From contig NZ_JOIY01000034.1 of the NCBI RefSeq assembly GCF_000720185.1, positions 67,450 through 131,449 of the forward strand: a stretch of 64,000 nucleotides of DNA, written 5' to 3'. Below the pieces are notes generated by a model. The model was not told where the DNA came from, did not search any database, and saw nothing but the letters and a program-made list of their open reading frames with translations. Position 1 is the first letter of the stretch. Each line of letters starts with the position of its first letter. Source of the stretch: Streptomyces sp. NRRL S-340. GTDB taxonomy: Bacteria; Actinomycetota; Actinomycetes; Streptomycetales; Streptomycetaceae. The translations under genes were made by a program, and so were the position numbers. Positions 43,230 to 51,656 of the stretch are shown here, one piece after another.

Positions 43230-44253
43230 CGACGGCACCTTCACCGTGCTCGACGTGGGCGGCACGACGCTGCGGATCGGCGCCTACGACCCGGCGACGG
43301 GCGTGCTGTCCCGGGTGCGCCGGATGCCCGTCGAGGGCATGCACCGCGACCCCGGCGCGCCCGTGCCGGTGCTCCAGCGGCGGGTGGTGGACCAGATCGT
43401 GCGGGAGGTCGGCGCGCACACCGGCGGGCGCGTCCCCCGGGCCCTCGGAGTGGCCTTCGCCGGTCCCATCACCGCGGGCGGCCTCGTCCTGGCCGCCCCG
43501 ACGGTGTGGGGAAGGCGCGGCGACCCGCTGCCCCTGGGCGACCTGCTCACCGAACGGACCGGGGCACCGGCGGTCGTCGTCAACGACCTGACGGCGGCGG
43601 CCTGGCGGTACGCGGCCACCGAACCGGGCGACTTCTGCCTGCTGACCGTCAGTTCGGGCATCGGCAACAAGGTGTTCCGCGGCGGTGAGGTCCTCGTCGA
43701 CGCCGACGGCCACGGCGGGGAGCTGGGCCACTGGGTGTGCGACGTCTCCGCGGACGCGCCGCCGTGCGACTGCGGGGGGCGCGGCCACCTCGGCGCGATC
43801 GCCTCGGGCCGGGGCGTGCTGGCCGCCACGCGGCGGGCCGCCGCGGCCGATCCGGCCGGTTTCGGCCGCTCGCGGCTCGCCGCGCTGTGCGGCGGCCGGC
43901 CCGAGGACATCGACAACCGGGCGACGGCCCGCGCGGTACGCGAGGGCGACGCCTTCGCCACCGAGGTGCTGCGCGGCACGCTCACCCACCTCGCCCAGGC
44001 GGTCTCGGCGGTGTTCACGTCGATCGGGGTGTGCCGCTACATCCTGATGGGCGGCTTCGCGCTGGCCGTCGGTGAACCCTACCGGCGGCTCCTGGTGGGC
44101 GAGTTGACCCGGCTCGGCTGCTTCGGCCTGGACGCGGGACAGGTCGACGCGATGGTGTCGCTGGGAGTGGCCGACGACGACCACGGGCTGATCGGCGCGG
44201 GCCGCCTGCTGACCGAGCGCACGCCGGTCCCCTCCTCGCAGGGGGCGCCGTGA
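43213..44253 (+). CDS. ROK family sugar/cyclitol kinase (AcbM-like)
   Basis: 346 residues, actin-like ATPase fold. FTVLDVGGTTLRIGAYDP is the phosphate-1 motif (D-x-G-G-T); VVVNDLTAAAWRYA contains the catalytic Asp; LLTVSSGIGNKVFRGG and HGGELGHWVCDVSADAPPCD, with CGGRGHLGAIASGRG, give the ROK zinc motif (H-x9-CxCGxxGH with Cys spacing altered to CDCGGRGH). The 2-epi-5-epi-valiolone 7-kinase AcbM of acarbose is ROK-like, so this gene is the natural candidate. GTG 43213 behind AAGGGG overlaps the cupin by 17 nt; ATG 43219 is an alternative. GTGA overlap at its end. Confidence 0.8.
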   Translation: MPMARDDGTFTVLDVGGTTLRIGAYDPATGVLSRVRRMPVEGMHRDPGAPVPVLQRRVVDQIVREVGAHTGGRVPRALGVAFAGPITAGGLVLAAPTVWGRRGDPLPLGDLLTERTGAPAVVVNDLTAAAWRYAATEPGDFCLLTVSSGIGNKVFRGGEVLVDADGHGGELGHWVCDVSADAPPCDCGGRGHLGAIASGRGVLAATRRAAAADPAGFGRSRLAALCGGRPEDIDNRATARAVREGDAFATEVLRGTLTHLAQAVSAVFTSIGVCRYILMGGFALAVGEPYRRLLVGELTRLGCFGLDAGQVDAMVSLGVADDDHGLIGAGRLLTERTPVPSSQGAP

Positions 44254-45332
44254 ACGGCCTCACGGAAGACGGCGTGAACGGCCACGCGGGGGGCGCCGCC
44301 GGCGATCACCCGGCACCGGGCGCCGCGAGCGTCCCCGTCCCGGGCGCCGCGAACGTCCGGACGCCGGGCGCCGCGGGGGCGGCGCGCACGCTCGTGGTGG
44401 GCAGCGGGCTGATCGGCTCCGCCCTCGCCCGTCGGCTGATCGCCTCGGGTGAGGCGGTGACGCTCGCCTCGCGCCGCCGCCCCGTCCCGGCTCCGGAGTC
44501 GTACGGGGTCCGCTGGGAGGCGCTGGACGCCACCGACCGGCGGTCCTGCGGCCGGCTCCTGGCCCGGGTCCGTCCCGACCGCGTGGTCCTGGTGCACGGC
44601 CCCTCCGACGCCACCTGGTGCGAGGAACACCCCGAGCAGGCGCGGGCCGCGCACGTCGCCGTGGCGGAGAACTTCGCCGCCCTGGCCCGGGACGCGCGGA
44701 TCGTGCTGGTCTCCACCGACAACGTCTTCGACGGCACCTCGGCGCACAACACCGAGAGCACGCCCGTGAGCCCGGCCAACGCCTACGGCCGGGCCAAGCT
44801 CGCGGCCGAAGGGGCGCTGCTGTCCGCGTCCCCGGGCGCCGTCGCGCTGCGCGTCAGCCTGGTCTACGGTCACGAGGGCGCCGACGCGGGCAAGTGGCTC
44901 AACTTCTTCGCCGTCTGCGCCCACCGGCTGCTGCGCGGCGAGCGCGTGGAGGCCCCCGACGACCACTGGACGACGCCCGTGGTCCTGCCCGACGTGGCCG
45001 AGGTGACGGCGGCCCTGCTGCGCACCGCGGACCCGCTGCCGGCGGTGCTGCACCTGGGCGGCCCGGACCGGGTCACCCGCGCGGAGTGGGCGGCGGTGAT
45101 CGCCGGGGCCCTGGGAGCACCGCCCGGCCTGGTCGTCCCGGTGCCCCGGGCCCGGACGCGCTACGCCTCCCGCCCGGCGAACGCCTGCCTCACCAGTGAG
45201 GTGCTGCCCGCGCTCCCGGCCACGGAGAAGCTCACCGTGCGGGGCGTGGCGGAGGGGGCCCGGCTGCTGGCGCCCGCGTTCACCGGCAGCGGCACGGACA
45301 CGGGCACGGACCCGGGCCCTGCGCGGTCGTAA
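44250..45332 (+). CDS. RmlD-like NAD(P)-dependent reductase/epimerase
   Basis: 360 residues. Residues ~46-300 form an extended SDR close to dTDP-4-dehydrorhamnose reductase: RTLVVGSGLIGSALARRLIA (GxGxxG), IVLVSTDNVFDGTSAHNTES (STDYVFDG in RmlD) and NAYGRAKLAAEGALL (YxxxK); HEGADAGKWLNFFAVCAHRL follows. The first ~45 residues are an Ala/Pro/Gly repeat (PGAASVPVPGAANVRTPGAA) coded by repetitive DNA, not seen in RmlD. Coupled by GTGA overlap to the ROK kinase. As the aminosugar needs no 4-reduction, the likelier role is a ketone reduction of the cyclitol; this is inferred. Last gene of the tightly coupled run; ~260 bp of repeat-rich spacer follow. Confidence 0.75.
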   Translation: MNGLTEDGVNGHAGGAAGDHPAPGAASVPVPGAANVRTPGAAGAARTLVVGSGLIGSALARRLIASGEAVTLASRRRPVPAPESYGVRWEALDATDRRSCGRLLARVRPDRVVLVHGPSDATWCEEHPEQARAAHVAVAENFAALARDARIVLVSTDNVFDGTSAHNTESTPVSPANAYGRAKLAAEGALLSASPGAVALRVSLVYGHEGADAGKWLNFFAVCAHRLLRGERVEAPDDHWTTPVVLPDVAEVTAALLRTADPLPAVLHLGGPDRVTRAEWAAVIAGALGAPPGLVVPVPRARTRYASRPANACLTSEVLPALPATEKLTVRGVAEGARLLAPAFTGSGTDTGTDPGPARS

Positions 45333-45526
45333 CACCCGCGTCCCGCGTGCCCCGTCCAGCCGTAGGGCGCCCGCGGTCCCCGCGCGGCCGCGGCGTGCCC
45401 CAGGACGCCGGGCAGCCGCAGCGCGCCCGTGGTCCGTGCGACCGTGACGCGTCCGTGGCAGCCCGGTGGCCGGGCGCCGGCCGGCGCACCCGTCCGCCCG
45501 CCGTTCACCCCTCCCTCCATCCAGCC

Positions 45527-45574
45527 CTTCACCCCGCCGTTCACCCCGCCGTTCACCCCGCCGTTCACCCGGCG
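45527..45574. repeat. Tandem 12-bp repeat GTTCACCCCGCC, about 4 copies
   Basis: Units begin at 45527, 45539, 45551 and 45563, the last degenerate. It ends ~22 bp before the GMC oxidoreductase start, in the 264-bp spacer after the RmlD-like gene where no gene is supported. Confidence 0.75.
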
Positions 45575-45596
45575 ACGACACCTCATGGGAGCAGCC

Positions 45597-47096
45597 ATGG
45601 CAAGCTCATCGATCCCCTCCGGCTACGACGTCGTCATCCTCGGCGGCGGTGTGGCGGGCTGCGTGCTGGCGGCCCGGCTCAGCGAGGACCCCGGCCGCTC
45701 GGTCTGTCTCGTGGAGGCGGGCCCGGACTACGGTCCCAGGGAGCGGGACTGGCCGGAGAAGGTGCGCAACGCGCGCGCCCTGCCCCGCGAGGACGTGTGG
45801 GAGCGGCACACCGCGTTCTACCGCATCCGCGCCCGCGTGCTGGGCGGCTCCTCGTGCATCAACGGCTGCTGGAACACGTGGGGTTCACCGGCCGACCACG
45901 CCGAGTGGGTCCGCGCGGGCGGCGAGCGCTGGTCGGCCCCGGCGATGGACCCGTACCGGCGCGGGGCGGTGGAGCGGATGGGGCTGCGCACGGTCCCGGA
46001 CCGCGAACTGTCCGCGTGGAGCGAGGGCGCCCTCGATGCGGCCGGCCGGCTGGGCTACCCCGAGGTCGACATGGGCTCGGCCGAGGGCGGCCCCGGCCGT
46101 GGCCGGCCCCTGCTGAACGCCGTGGACGGCCTGCGCCGCAACGCGGCCTTCGCCTACCTGGACCCGGCGACGCGGGCCCGGCCCAACCTGACGGTGCTCA
46201 GCGGCGCCCTGGTGGACCGGCTGACCGTGCGCGGCGGGCGCGTGCACGGCGTGCGGGTGCACGCGGACGGCGGGCCCACGACGCTGACGGCCGGGACGTA
46301 CGTCCTGGCGGCCGGCACCTTCGGCTCGCCCGCCGTGCTGCTGCGCAGCGGCCTCGGCCCGGCCGCGCACCTGGCGGAGAACGGCATCCGCTGCGAGGCG
46401 GACCTGCCCGGGGTCGGCGCGAACCTGTCCGACCAGCCCGGGGTGTTCCTGCCGCTGTCCCCGACGCCCGCGCTGAACGCGGCGCTGGCCGCCAAGGAGG
46501 CCGCCGGGGAACTCTATGTGAGCCGGATGCTGGTCAGGGCGGCGAGCGAGCGCTGCCCCGACGGGGCGTGGGACCTGCACCTGCTGCCCACGGCGGGTCC
46601 GCCGCTGTTCGGGAAGCTGCCGCCGGGCGAGTACGAGGCCGGGGTGTCCGCCTTCCTCATGAAGCCGGTCTCCCGCGGCCGGGTCCGGCTGCGTTCGGCC
46701 GACCCCGCCGAACCGCCCGAGATCGACCCGGCGTTCCTGACCGACCCGGACGGACACGACGTCGCCGTGCTGCGCTCGGGACTGGAGAAGGCGGCGGACC
46801 TGGCCACCGCCCTGGGCTCCCTGGCCGGGCCGCCGGCCGACGGCGGCGTGCCGGTGCGTGAACTGTCCGACGCGGACCTGCGCGACCGGGTGGGCACCTA
46901 CTGGCATCCCGTGGGGACCTGCGCCATGGGACCGCAGGACGACCCGCTGGCCGTGGTCGACGGCGAGGGCCGGGTGCGGGGCGTGGCGGACCTGCGGATC
47001 GCCGACGCCTCCGTACTGCCGACGGTGCCGGCCGCGAACACGCAGCTGCCGGTGCTCGCCGCCGCCGAGATGCTCGCCGACGCCCTGCGCGCCTGA
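45597..47096 (+). CDS. GMC family FAD-dependent oxidoreductase
   Basis: 499 residues. YDVVILGGGVAGCVLAARLS is the FAD ADP-binding motif, VCLVEAGPDYGP the second strand, VLGGSSCINGCWNTWGSPAD GMC signature 1, and VLAAGTFGSPAVLLRSGLGP signature 2. The C-terminal active-site region reads GTYWHPVGTCAMGPQDDP (catalytic His) and PAANTQLPVLAAAEMLADAL (His/Asn pair, here Asn). Family members oxidise alcohols using O2 or quinones. ATG 45597 is chosen because GGGAG precedes it; reading farther upstream would translate the 12-bp repeat. It may belong to the aminocyclitol cluster as a cyclitol or sugar dehydrogenase, but separation by 264 bp leaves this open. Confidence 0.83.
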   Translation: MASSSIPSGYDVVILGGGVAGCVLAARLSEDPGRSVCLVEAGPDYGPRERDWPEKVRNARALPREDVWERHTAFYRIRARVLGGSSCINGCWNTWGSPADHAEWVRAGGERWSAPAMDPYRRGAVERMGLRTVPDRELSAWSEGALDAAGRLGYPEVDMGSAEGGPGRGRPLLNAVDGLRRNAAFAYLDPATRARPNLTVLSGALVDRLTVRGGRVHGVRVHADGGPTTLTAGTYVLAAGTFGSPAVLLRSGLGPAAHLAENGIRCEADLPGVGANLSDQPGVFLPLSPTPALNAALAAKEAAGELYVSRMLVRAASERCPDGAWDLHLLPTAGPPLFGKLPPGEYEAGVSAFLMKPVSRGRVRLRSADPAEPPEIDPAFLTDPDGHDVAVLRSGLEKAADLATALGSLAGPPADGGVPVRELSDADLRDRVGTYWHPVGTCAMGPQDDPLAVVDGEGRVRGVADLRIADASVLPTVPAANTQLPVLAAAEMLADALRA

Positions 47097-47117
47097 CCGG
47101 CCCGGCGGCCGCCGCTG

Positions 47118-47157
47118 CCCCCTCTCCCCTCCCTCTCCTCCCCTCCCTCTCCTCCTT
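47118..47157 (+). repeat. 40-nt pure polypyrimidine tract
   Basis: An uninterrupted C/T run containing CCCCTCCCTCTCC repeats, located between the GMC and aldo/keto reductase genes. The complementary strand is all purine. Such tracts can form triplex structures; no function is shown. Confidence 0.8.
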
Positions 47158-47188
47158 GCCTGTCACCTCTCACCCGACGGAGACCGCC

Positions 47189-48133
47189 ATGACGGCACCC
47201 CCCGACATCCGCGCGCACCGGCTGCTGTACGGCTGCATGGGCCTGGGCGGCGGCTGGGACACCCTCCCGTACACCGCCGAGGACGTGGGGCGGGCCGAGG
47301 CGGCCGTCGAAGCGGCCCTGGCCGCGGGCATCACGGCGTTCGACCACGCCGACATCTACCGGTTCGGCAAGTCGGAGGCCGTCTTCGGCGAGGTGCTCGC
47401 CCGCGCCCCGGGCCTGCGCGAGCGGATCACCGTGCAGACGAAGTGCGGTATCCGGCTGCCCGAGGGCGACCGGGTGGGCCACTACGACCTGCGCGCCGCG
47501 AGCATCGTGCGCCGGGTGGAGGAGAGCCTGGCACGGCTGCGTACGGACGCGGTGGACGTGCTGCTGCTGCACCGGCCCGACCCGCTCGCGGACCCGGACG
47601 AGATCGCCGGGGCCCTCACCTCCCTGCACTCCCAGGGCCTGGTACGGCAGTTCGGCGTGTCCAACATGAGCGGGCCGCAGATCGCCTCCCTCCAGGCCCG
47701 GCTGGAGGTGCCGCTGGTCGTCGACCAGCTGGAGATGAGCCTCGCCCACCGGGACTGGGTGGAGGCCGGGGTGCTCTTCAACACCCCGGCCGCCGCCGGG
47801 ACCGGCTGGCCGCCGGGGACGGTCGAGCACTGTGCGGCGGCCGGCATCCGGCTCCAGGCCTGGGGGGCACTGGCCCGGGGCCGGTTCGCCGAAGGCGACG
47901 ACACCCCGGCCGGCCGGCTCGTCGCCGATCTGGCCCGGCGCAAGGGGACGACACCGCAGACCGTCCTGCTGTGGTGGCTGCAGCGCCACCCGGCGGGCAT
48001 CGCCCCGGTCGTCGGCACCACGCGCCCGGAGCGCATCCGCGCCTGCGCCGACGCGGTGAGCGGCGAGACCCGCCTCTCCCACGAGGAGTGGTACGAACTG
48101 TGGGTGGCCGCTCGCGGCACCCCGCTGCCCTGA
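47189..48133 (+). CDS. Aldo/keto reductase family oxidoreductase
   Basis: 314 residues, NADPH-dependent TIM barrel. The catalytic tetrad is visible: Asp and Tyr in GITAFDHADIYRFGKSEAVF, Lys in RITVQTKCGIRLP, His in DVLLLHRPDPL. Cofactor region PVVGTTRPERIRACADAV near the C-terminus. Resembles the YdhF-type AKR group. ATG 47189 follows GGAGA with proper spacing. It lies 92 bp after the GMC gene on the same strand. In a valienol-type pathway it could reduce the C1 ketone of the cyclitol, replacing AcbL/AcbN-like enzymes that were not found here; this is inference. Confidence 0.85.
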   Translation: MTAPPDIRAHRLLYGCMGLGGGWDTLPYTAEDVGRAEAAVEAALAAGITAFDHADIYRFGKSEAVFGEVLARAPGLRERITVQTKCGIRLPEGDRVGHYDLRAASIVRRVEESLARLRTDAVDVLLLHRPDPLADPDEIAGALTSLHSQGLVRQFGVSNMSGPQIASLQARLEVPLVVDQLEMSLAHRDWVEAGVLFNTPAAAGTGWPPGTVEHCAAAGIRLQAWGALARGRFAEGDDTPAGRLVADLARRKGTTPQTVLLWWLQRHPAGIAPVVGTTRPERIRACADAVSGETRLSHEEWYELWVAARGTPLP

Positions 48134-48351
48134 GAGCCGCGGACAGAAGCGCGCCCCGGCGGTCGGCGCCCGGCACGCGCCCTGCGCCGCGTGGCCGGAA
48201 GGCCCTGACAGCTCCGCCACCAGGACCTTCCGGCACCTTGCGACCGCACGCACCGGACACCGCCCGCCGACCGGAACCCGTTTTCGTCCGCTGCTCTGCA
48301 CCGCACGGCCTCGGCGCGACGGGCGCGCCCCGGCCGGCCGCCGCCTCCGGC

Positions 48352-49218
48352 TCAGCTCTCCTCCCGCTCCACGGGCAGCCACAGTTCGGCGTCCGCCCCG
48401 GTCCCGCCCTCCTGCGCACGGGTGCGCAGGATCTCGGGGCCGGGGCGGCTGCGGTACGGGTTGGAGGGGAACCACTGGGTGAACACGTCGTGCCACAGCA
48501 TCTGGATGGCCTCGGGTGCCGGGCCGGAGGTGGTGAACACCGCCCAGGTGCCGGCCGCAACCGCCAGGGACGTCATGCCGTCGGGGACGGCGGCGGAGGT
48601 GATCGCCCCCTGGTAGTAGTCGAACTCGGTGCCCTCGGCGCGCGAGGGGTCGAGGCCGTCGCAGACGGCGACCACCCCGTGCGGTTCCTGGTCCGACAGC
48701 TTCTCCAGCCGCTCCAGGGCCGGCCGGCCCAGTCCGCGGATGAAGTCGGTCATCGGCTGGTTCGGCCCCAGGTGCACCAGGGGCAGCCGGGCCTTGTACC
48801 CGACGACGGTGAAGTCCGGCCGGTCCACTACGCGATATCGCATGCTGCTGCTTCCTTCGACGGTGAGACGGAAGGACAGCCGGGGCTGGGAGACGAGTGC
48901 GGCACCCGTACGGCGGGCCTCGCCGGGCCCGACGCCGTGCATGGCGCGGAACGCCCGGGCGAACGCCTCGCCCGAGCCGTAGCCGTGGCGCACCGCGATG
49001 TCCAGCAGCGAGTCGCGTCCGGCGAGGACCTCGGCGCCCGCGACGGTGAGCCGTCTGCGCCGTACGTACTCCGACAGCGGTATGCCCGCGAGCGAGGAGA
49101 ACATCCGGCGCAGGTGGTACTCCGACGTGGTCGCGATCCGCGCCAGCGCGGCCACGTCGACGGACTCCGACAGGTGGTCCTCGATGTGTTCCATGGCCTG
49201 GTTGAGCCGCTCCAGCAC
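48352..49218 (-). CDS. AraC family regulator with GyrI-like ligand domain
   Basis: 288 residues. N-terminal double HTH of AraC type at about 5-105 (SVDVAALARIATTSEYHLRR, MFSSLAGIPLSEYVRRRRLT, DSLLDIAVRHGYGSGEAFAR, AFRAMHGVGPGEARR). Residues ~130-288 resemble GyrI-like/SOUL-type small-molecule-binding domains (RVVDRPDFTVVGYKARLPLV, AAGTWAVFTTSGPAPEAIQM). This is the Rob/BmrR-like arrangement used to sense xenobiotics. GTG 49218 behind AAGGGG is preferred to an ATG at 49287. Monocistronic; no obvious target gene adjacent. The ~220 bp between the convergent AKR gene and this one hold no gene. Confidence 0.87.
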   Translation of the reverse strand: MLERLNQAMEHIEDHLSESVDVAALARIATTSEYHLRRMFSSLAGIPLSEYVRRRRLTVAGAEVLAGRDSLLDIAVRHGYGSGEAFARAFRAMHGVGPGEARRTGAALVSQPRLSFRLTVEGSSSMRYRVVDRPDFTVVGYKARLPLVHLGPNQPMTDFIRGLGRPALERLEKLSDQEPHGVVAVCDGLDPSRAEGTEFDYYQGAITSAAVPDGMTSLAVAAGTWAVFTTSGPAPEAIQMLWHDVFTQWFPSNPYRSRPGPEILRTRAQEGGTGADAELWLPVEREES

Positions 49219-49334
49219 TCCCGGTCCCCTTCCTTCCTTTCCTGTGTCCACCACGCTAGGCAGCCGGTCCGGTGCCGGACCCGACATTCCGTGCCCGGAT
49301 CGATCGGGTGCGCCGGCGGCCGGCCCGCGCCGGA

Positions 49335-49601
49335 TCAGGGCAGGTCACCGCGCCAGTCGAAGCGGCCGGGATCGGCGGGGCGGGGCGCGTACACCGTCCG
49401 GCCGCCGGGGCCGTACCTGCCTATCTCCGTCGGCAGGACGACACTGTCCGCGCGGGTGTGCGCGGGCCGGTCGGTGACGTCCAGCAGCAGACCGTCCAGC
49501 GGCCCGGCCACCAGTTGCGCGTAGCGGCGCCCGGGCCGGGGCGCGGCGTCCTCGTGGTCGGAGCCGTAGACCCGGCCCCGCATGAAGTCCTGCTCGTCCA
49601 T
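49335..49601 (-). CDS. Conserved hypothetical protein (88 aa)
   Basis: A small acidic cytosolic protein: MDEQDFMRGRVYGSDHEDAA, then VAGPLDGLLLDVTDRPAH and YGPGGRTVYAPRPADPGRFD-W. The mix of conserved Gly/Asp/Tyr and the pattern GPLDGLLLDV recur in short streptomycete hypothetical proteins. No domain with known function was recognised. ATG 49601 is used because the frame above it lacks coding character; it is divergent from the GNAT gene. Confidence 0.6.
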   Translation of the reverse strand: MDEQDFMRGRVYGSDHEDAAPRPGRRYAQLVAGPLDGLLLDVTDRPAHTRADSVVLPTEIGRYGPGGRTVYAPRPADPGRFDWRGDLP

Positions 49602-49736
49602 ACGCAACAGGGTCGCAGCCACCACTGACAGCGGGCCCGCCGGTGGACCGCGGGGGACGTCGTGGTGAACCGCGGACGGGCGGTGGCCGTGTTGTACTCG
49701 GACGATTCCCGCACGTCGAGGCAAGGGAGTGGGACA

Positions 49737-50537
49737 GTGGCGGATCTCGCCGAGTCGATCGAATCCATGGAGCAGCTCGCGGCCGTGTGGCGCATGATGG
49801 TGCTCGACCGCGACCCGGAGGCGGACGTACGGGACTTACCCGGGGTCGCCGTGCGCTGGGCGGACTGCCGGTTCGCCTTCTGGAACTGCGTCACGCTGAC
49901 GGACGTCGGCGCGGACGCGGACCTCCTGGCCGAGCGGCTGGGCCGTGCGGCGGACGTCATGCGGGGCAAGGAGCACCCGGGCTTCCTGTGGGTGTTCGAG
50001 GACCTGCTCGACGAGGGGGCCCGGCAGGCGCTGCCGGCGGCGGCCGGGCGGGCCGGGCTTACACCCGCCTTCCCCGGTACCGGGATGGCCGGGGACATCC
50101 TGCCCCTGCCCGATCCGGTCCACCCCGACCTGACCTTCGCACGGGTGACCACGGACGACCAGCTCCGGGCGTACGCGGACCTCAACTCGCGCGCCTACGG
50201 CTTCCCGCTGGAGGACGGCCGCGACGGGCTCCTCGGCTCCACGCTGTGGAAGGACGACGCGTACGCGTACCTGGCGCTGCGCGACGGAGTGCCGGTGGCG
50301 TGCGCGGCGGCGGTGGAGGCCGACGGCCGGCTGTTCGTGGCGCTGGTCGCCACCGACCCGCGCCTACAGCGCCGCGGCTACGGCGAGGCGGTGACCCGCA
50401 AGGCGCTGCACGAGGGGGCGCGGGCCACCGGCCTGACCCGCGCCACCCTGCACGCGACGGCCGCCGGCGCGCCCGTCTACCCGCGCATCGGTTTCCGTCC
50501 GAACTCCCCGATGCACTTCTACGCGCTGAAGGCCTGA
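49737..50537 (+). CDS. GNAT family N-acetyltransferase
   Basis: 266 residues. The C-terminal half (~130-266) is a GNAT domain: LTFARVTTDDQLRAYADLNS, VACAAAVEADGRLFVALVAT and the acetyl-CoA motif TDPRLQRRGYGEAVTRKALH (R/Q-x-x-G-x-G/A). The N-terminal half (MADLAESIESMEQLAAVWRM, AFWNCVTLTDVGADADLLAE) is a degenerate GNAT-like or extension domain. GTG 49737 is favoured by AAGGGAG upstream. Acetylates an unknown amine; not linked by spacing to its neighbours. Confidence 0.83.
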   Translation: MADLAESIESMEQLAAVWRMMVLDRDPEADVRDLPGVAVRWADCRFAFWNCVTLTDVGADADLLAERLGRAADVMRGKEHPGFLWVFEDLLDEGARQALPAAAGRAGLTPAFPGTGMAGDILPLPDPVHPDLTFARVTTDDQLRAYADLNSRAYGFPLEDGRDGLLGSTLWKDDAYAYLALRDGVPVACAAAVEADGRLFVALVATDPRLQRRGYGEAVTRKALHEGARATGLTRATLHATAAGAPVYPRIGFRPNSPMHFYALKA

Positions 50538-50610
50538 GCGGACACGAAGCCCGCGCACGAAACCCGAGCACGCGGCCCCGGCCCGCGGCCCGCGCACGCT
50601 GCCCGGCGGG

Positions 50611-51630
50611 TCAGCGGGCCAGGACGCGGCGCAGCCAGCGCAGGCGTGCCGCGCGGGCGTCCCGGGAGACGGCGGTGTCCGGGGCGATCTGGTCGAAGCC
50701 GTGGAAGCCGCCCGACCAGACGTGCAGTTCGGCGTCGCCGCCGGCCCGCCAGAGGGACGCCGCCAGGGCCACGTCCTCGTCGCGGTAGGTCTCGGCCGCG
50801 CCCGCGTCGATGTAGAAGGGCGGCAGCCCTGCGAGGTCGGTGGCGCGGGCGGGTGCCGCGTAGGGCGGGACGCCGGGGGTGCCCCGGGTCTCGCCCAGCA
50901 GACAGGCCCAGCCGACGTCGTTGGCGTGCCGGTCCCACACGCCGCGGCCGGTCATCTGGCGGGCGGAGTGCGTGTCGTTGCGGTCGTCGAGCATGGGGCA
51001 CATGGCGAGGACGCCGGCGAGGGCGGGACCGCCGCGGTCACGGGCCATGAGGGCGACGGCGGTGGCGAGTCCGCCGCCCGCGCTGCCTCCGGCCACCACG
51101 ATCCGCCGCGGGTCGCCGCCGAACCCGTCGATGTGCCGGGCCACCCATTCCAGGCCCGCGTAGCAGTCCTCCACCCCGGCGGGGTAGGGGTGCTCGGGCG
51201 CGAGCCGGTACCCGGCGGAGACCACCACCGCGCCCAGCGGCGCCGCCCATTCGCGCAGCACGCCCGCGAGTCCGGTGCGGTGTGTCCCGCCGATCATGCC
51301 GCCGCCGTGCAGGTGGTAGACGACGGGGGCGCCCTCGCGCAGGGAGGCGGGGCGGGCGACGAGCAGGGGGACGGCGGGGGCTCCCGCGGGGCCGGGCACG
51401 CGCCGCTCGTGCACGTCGAAGGCGCCGCCGTCGCTCAGTTCCTCGTCCGTGGGGTCGGGGGAGGTGCCGGCGAGCAGGGCCCGCCAGCGGGGGACGTCGG
51501 CGGGCGAGGACGGCTCGGCGCCGGGGGGAACGGCCGGGCCGTCGAGGAAGGCCGCCAGCTCGGGGTCGAAGGGTACGGGCGGACCGGTGGGAGCGGAGCG
51601 GTCCTGGTGGGGGGTGCGGGGGTGGTGCAT
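50611..51630 (-). CDS. Alpha/beta hydrolase, HSL-like esterase
   Basis: 339 residues. Oxyanion motif HLHGGGMIGG, nucleophile elbow VVAGGSAGGGLATAV (GxSxG), catalytic Asp near PFYIDAGAAETYRDEDV, and His in GGFHGFDQI: the hormone-sensitive-lipase/GDXG group. No signal peptide, so intracellular. ATG 51630 follows AAAGGAAC. It lies 26 bp downstream of the P450 gene on the same strand, so the two are probably one operon modifying or hydrolysing the same small molecule. Confidence 0.88.
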   Translation of the reverse strand: MHHPRTPHQDRSAPTGPPVPFDPELAAFLDGPAVPPGAEPSSPADVPRWRALLAGTSPDPTDEELSDGGAFDVHERRVPGPAGAPAVPLLVARPASLREGAPVVYHLHGGGMIGGTHRTGLAGVLREWAAPLGAVVVSAGYRLAPEHPYPAGVEDCYAGLEWVARHIDGFGGDPRRIVVAGGSAGGGLATAVALMARDRGGPALAGVLAMCPMLDDRNDTHSARQMTGRGVWDRHANDVGWACLLGETRGTPGVPPYAAPARATDLAGLPPFYIDAGAAETYRDEDVALAASLWRAGGDAELHVWSGGFHGFDQIAPDTAVSRDARAARLRWLRRVLAR

Positions 51631-51656
51631 GTGTTCCTTTCCGTGCGGGGGCCTCG

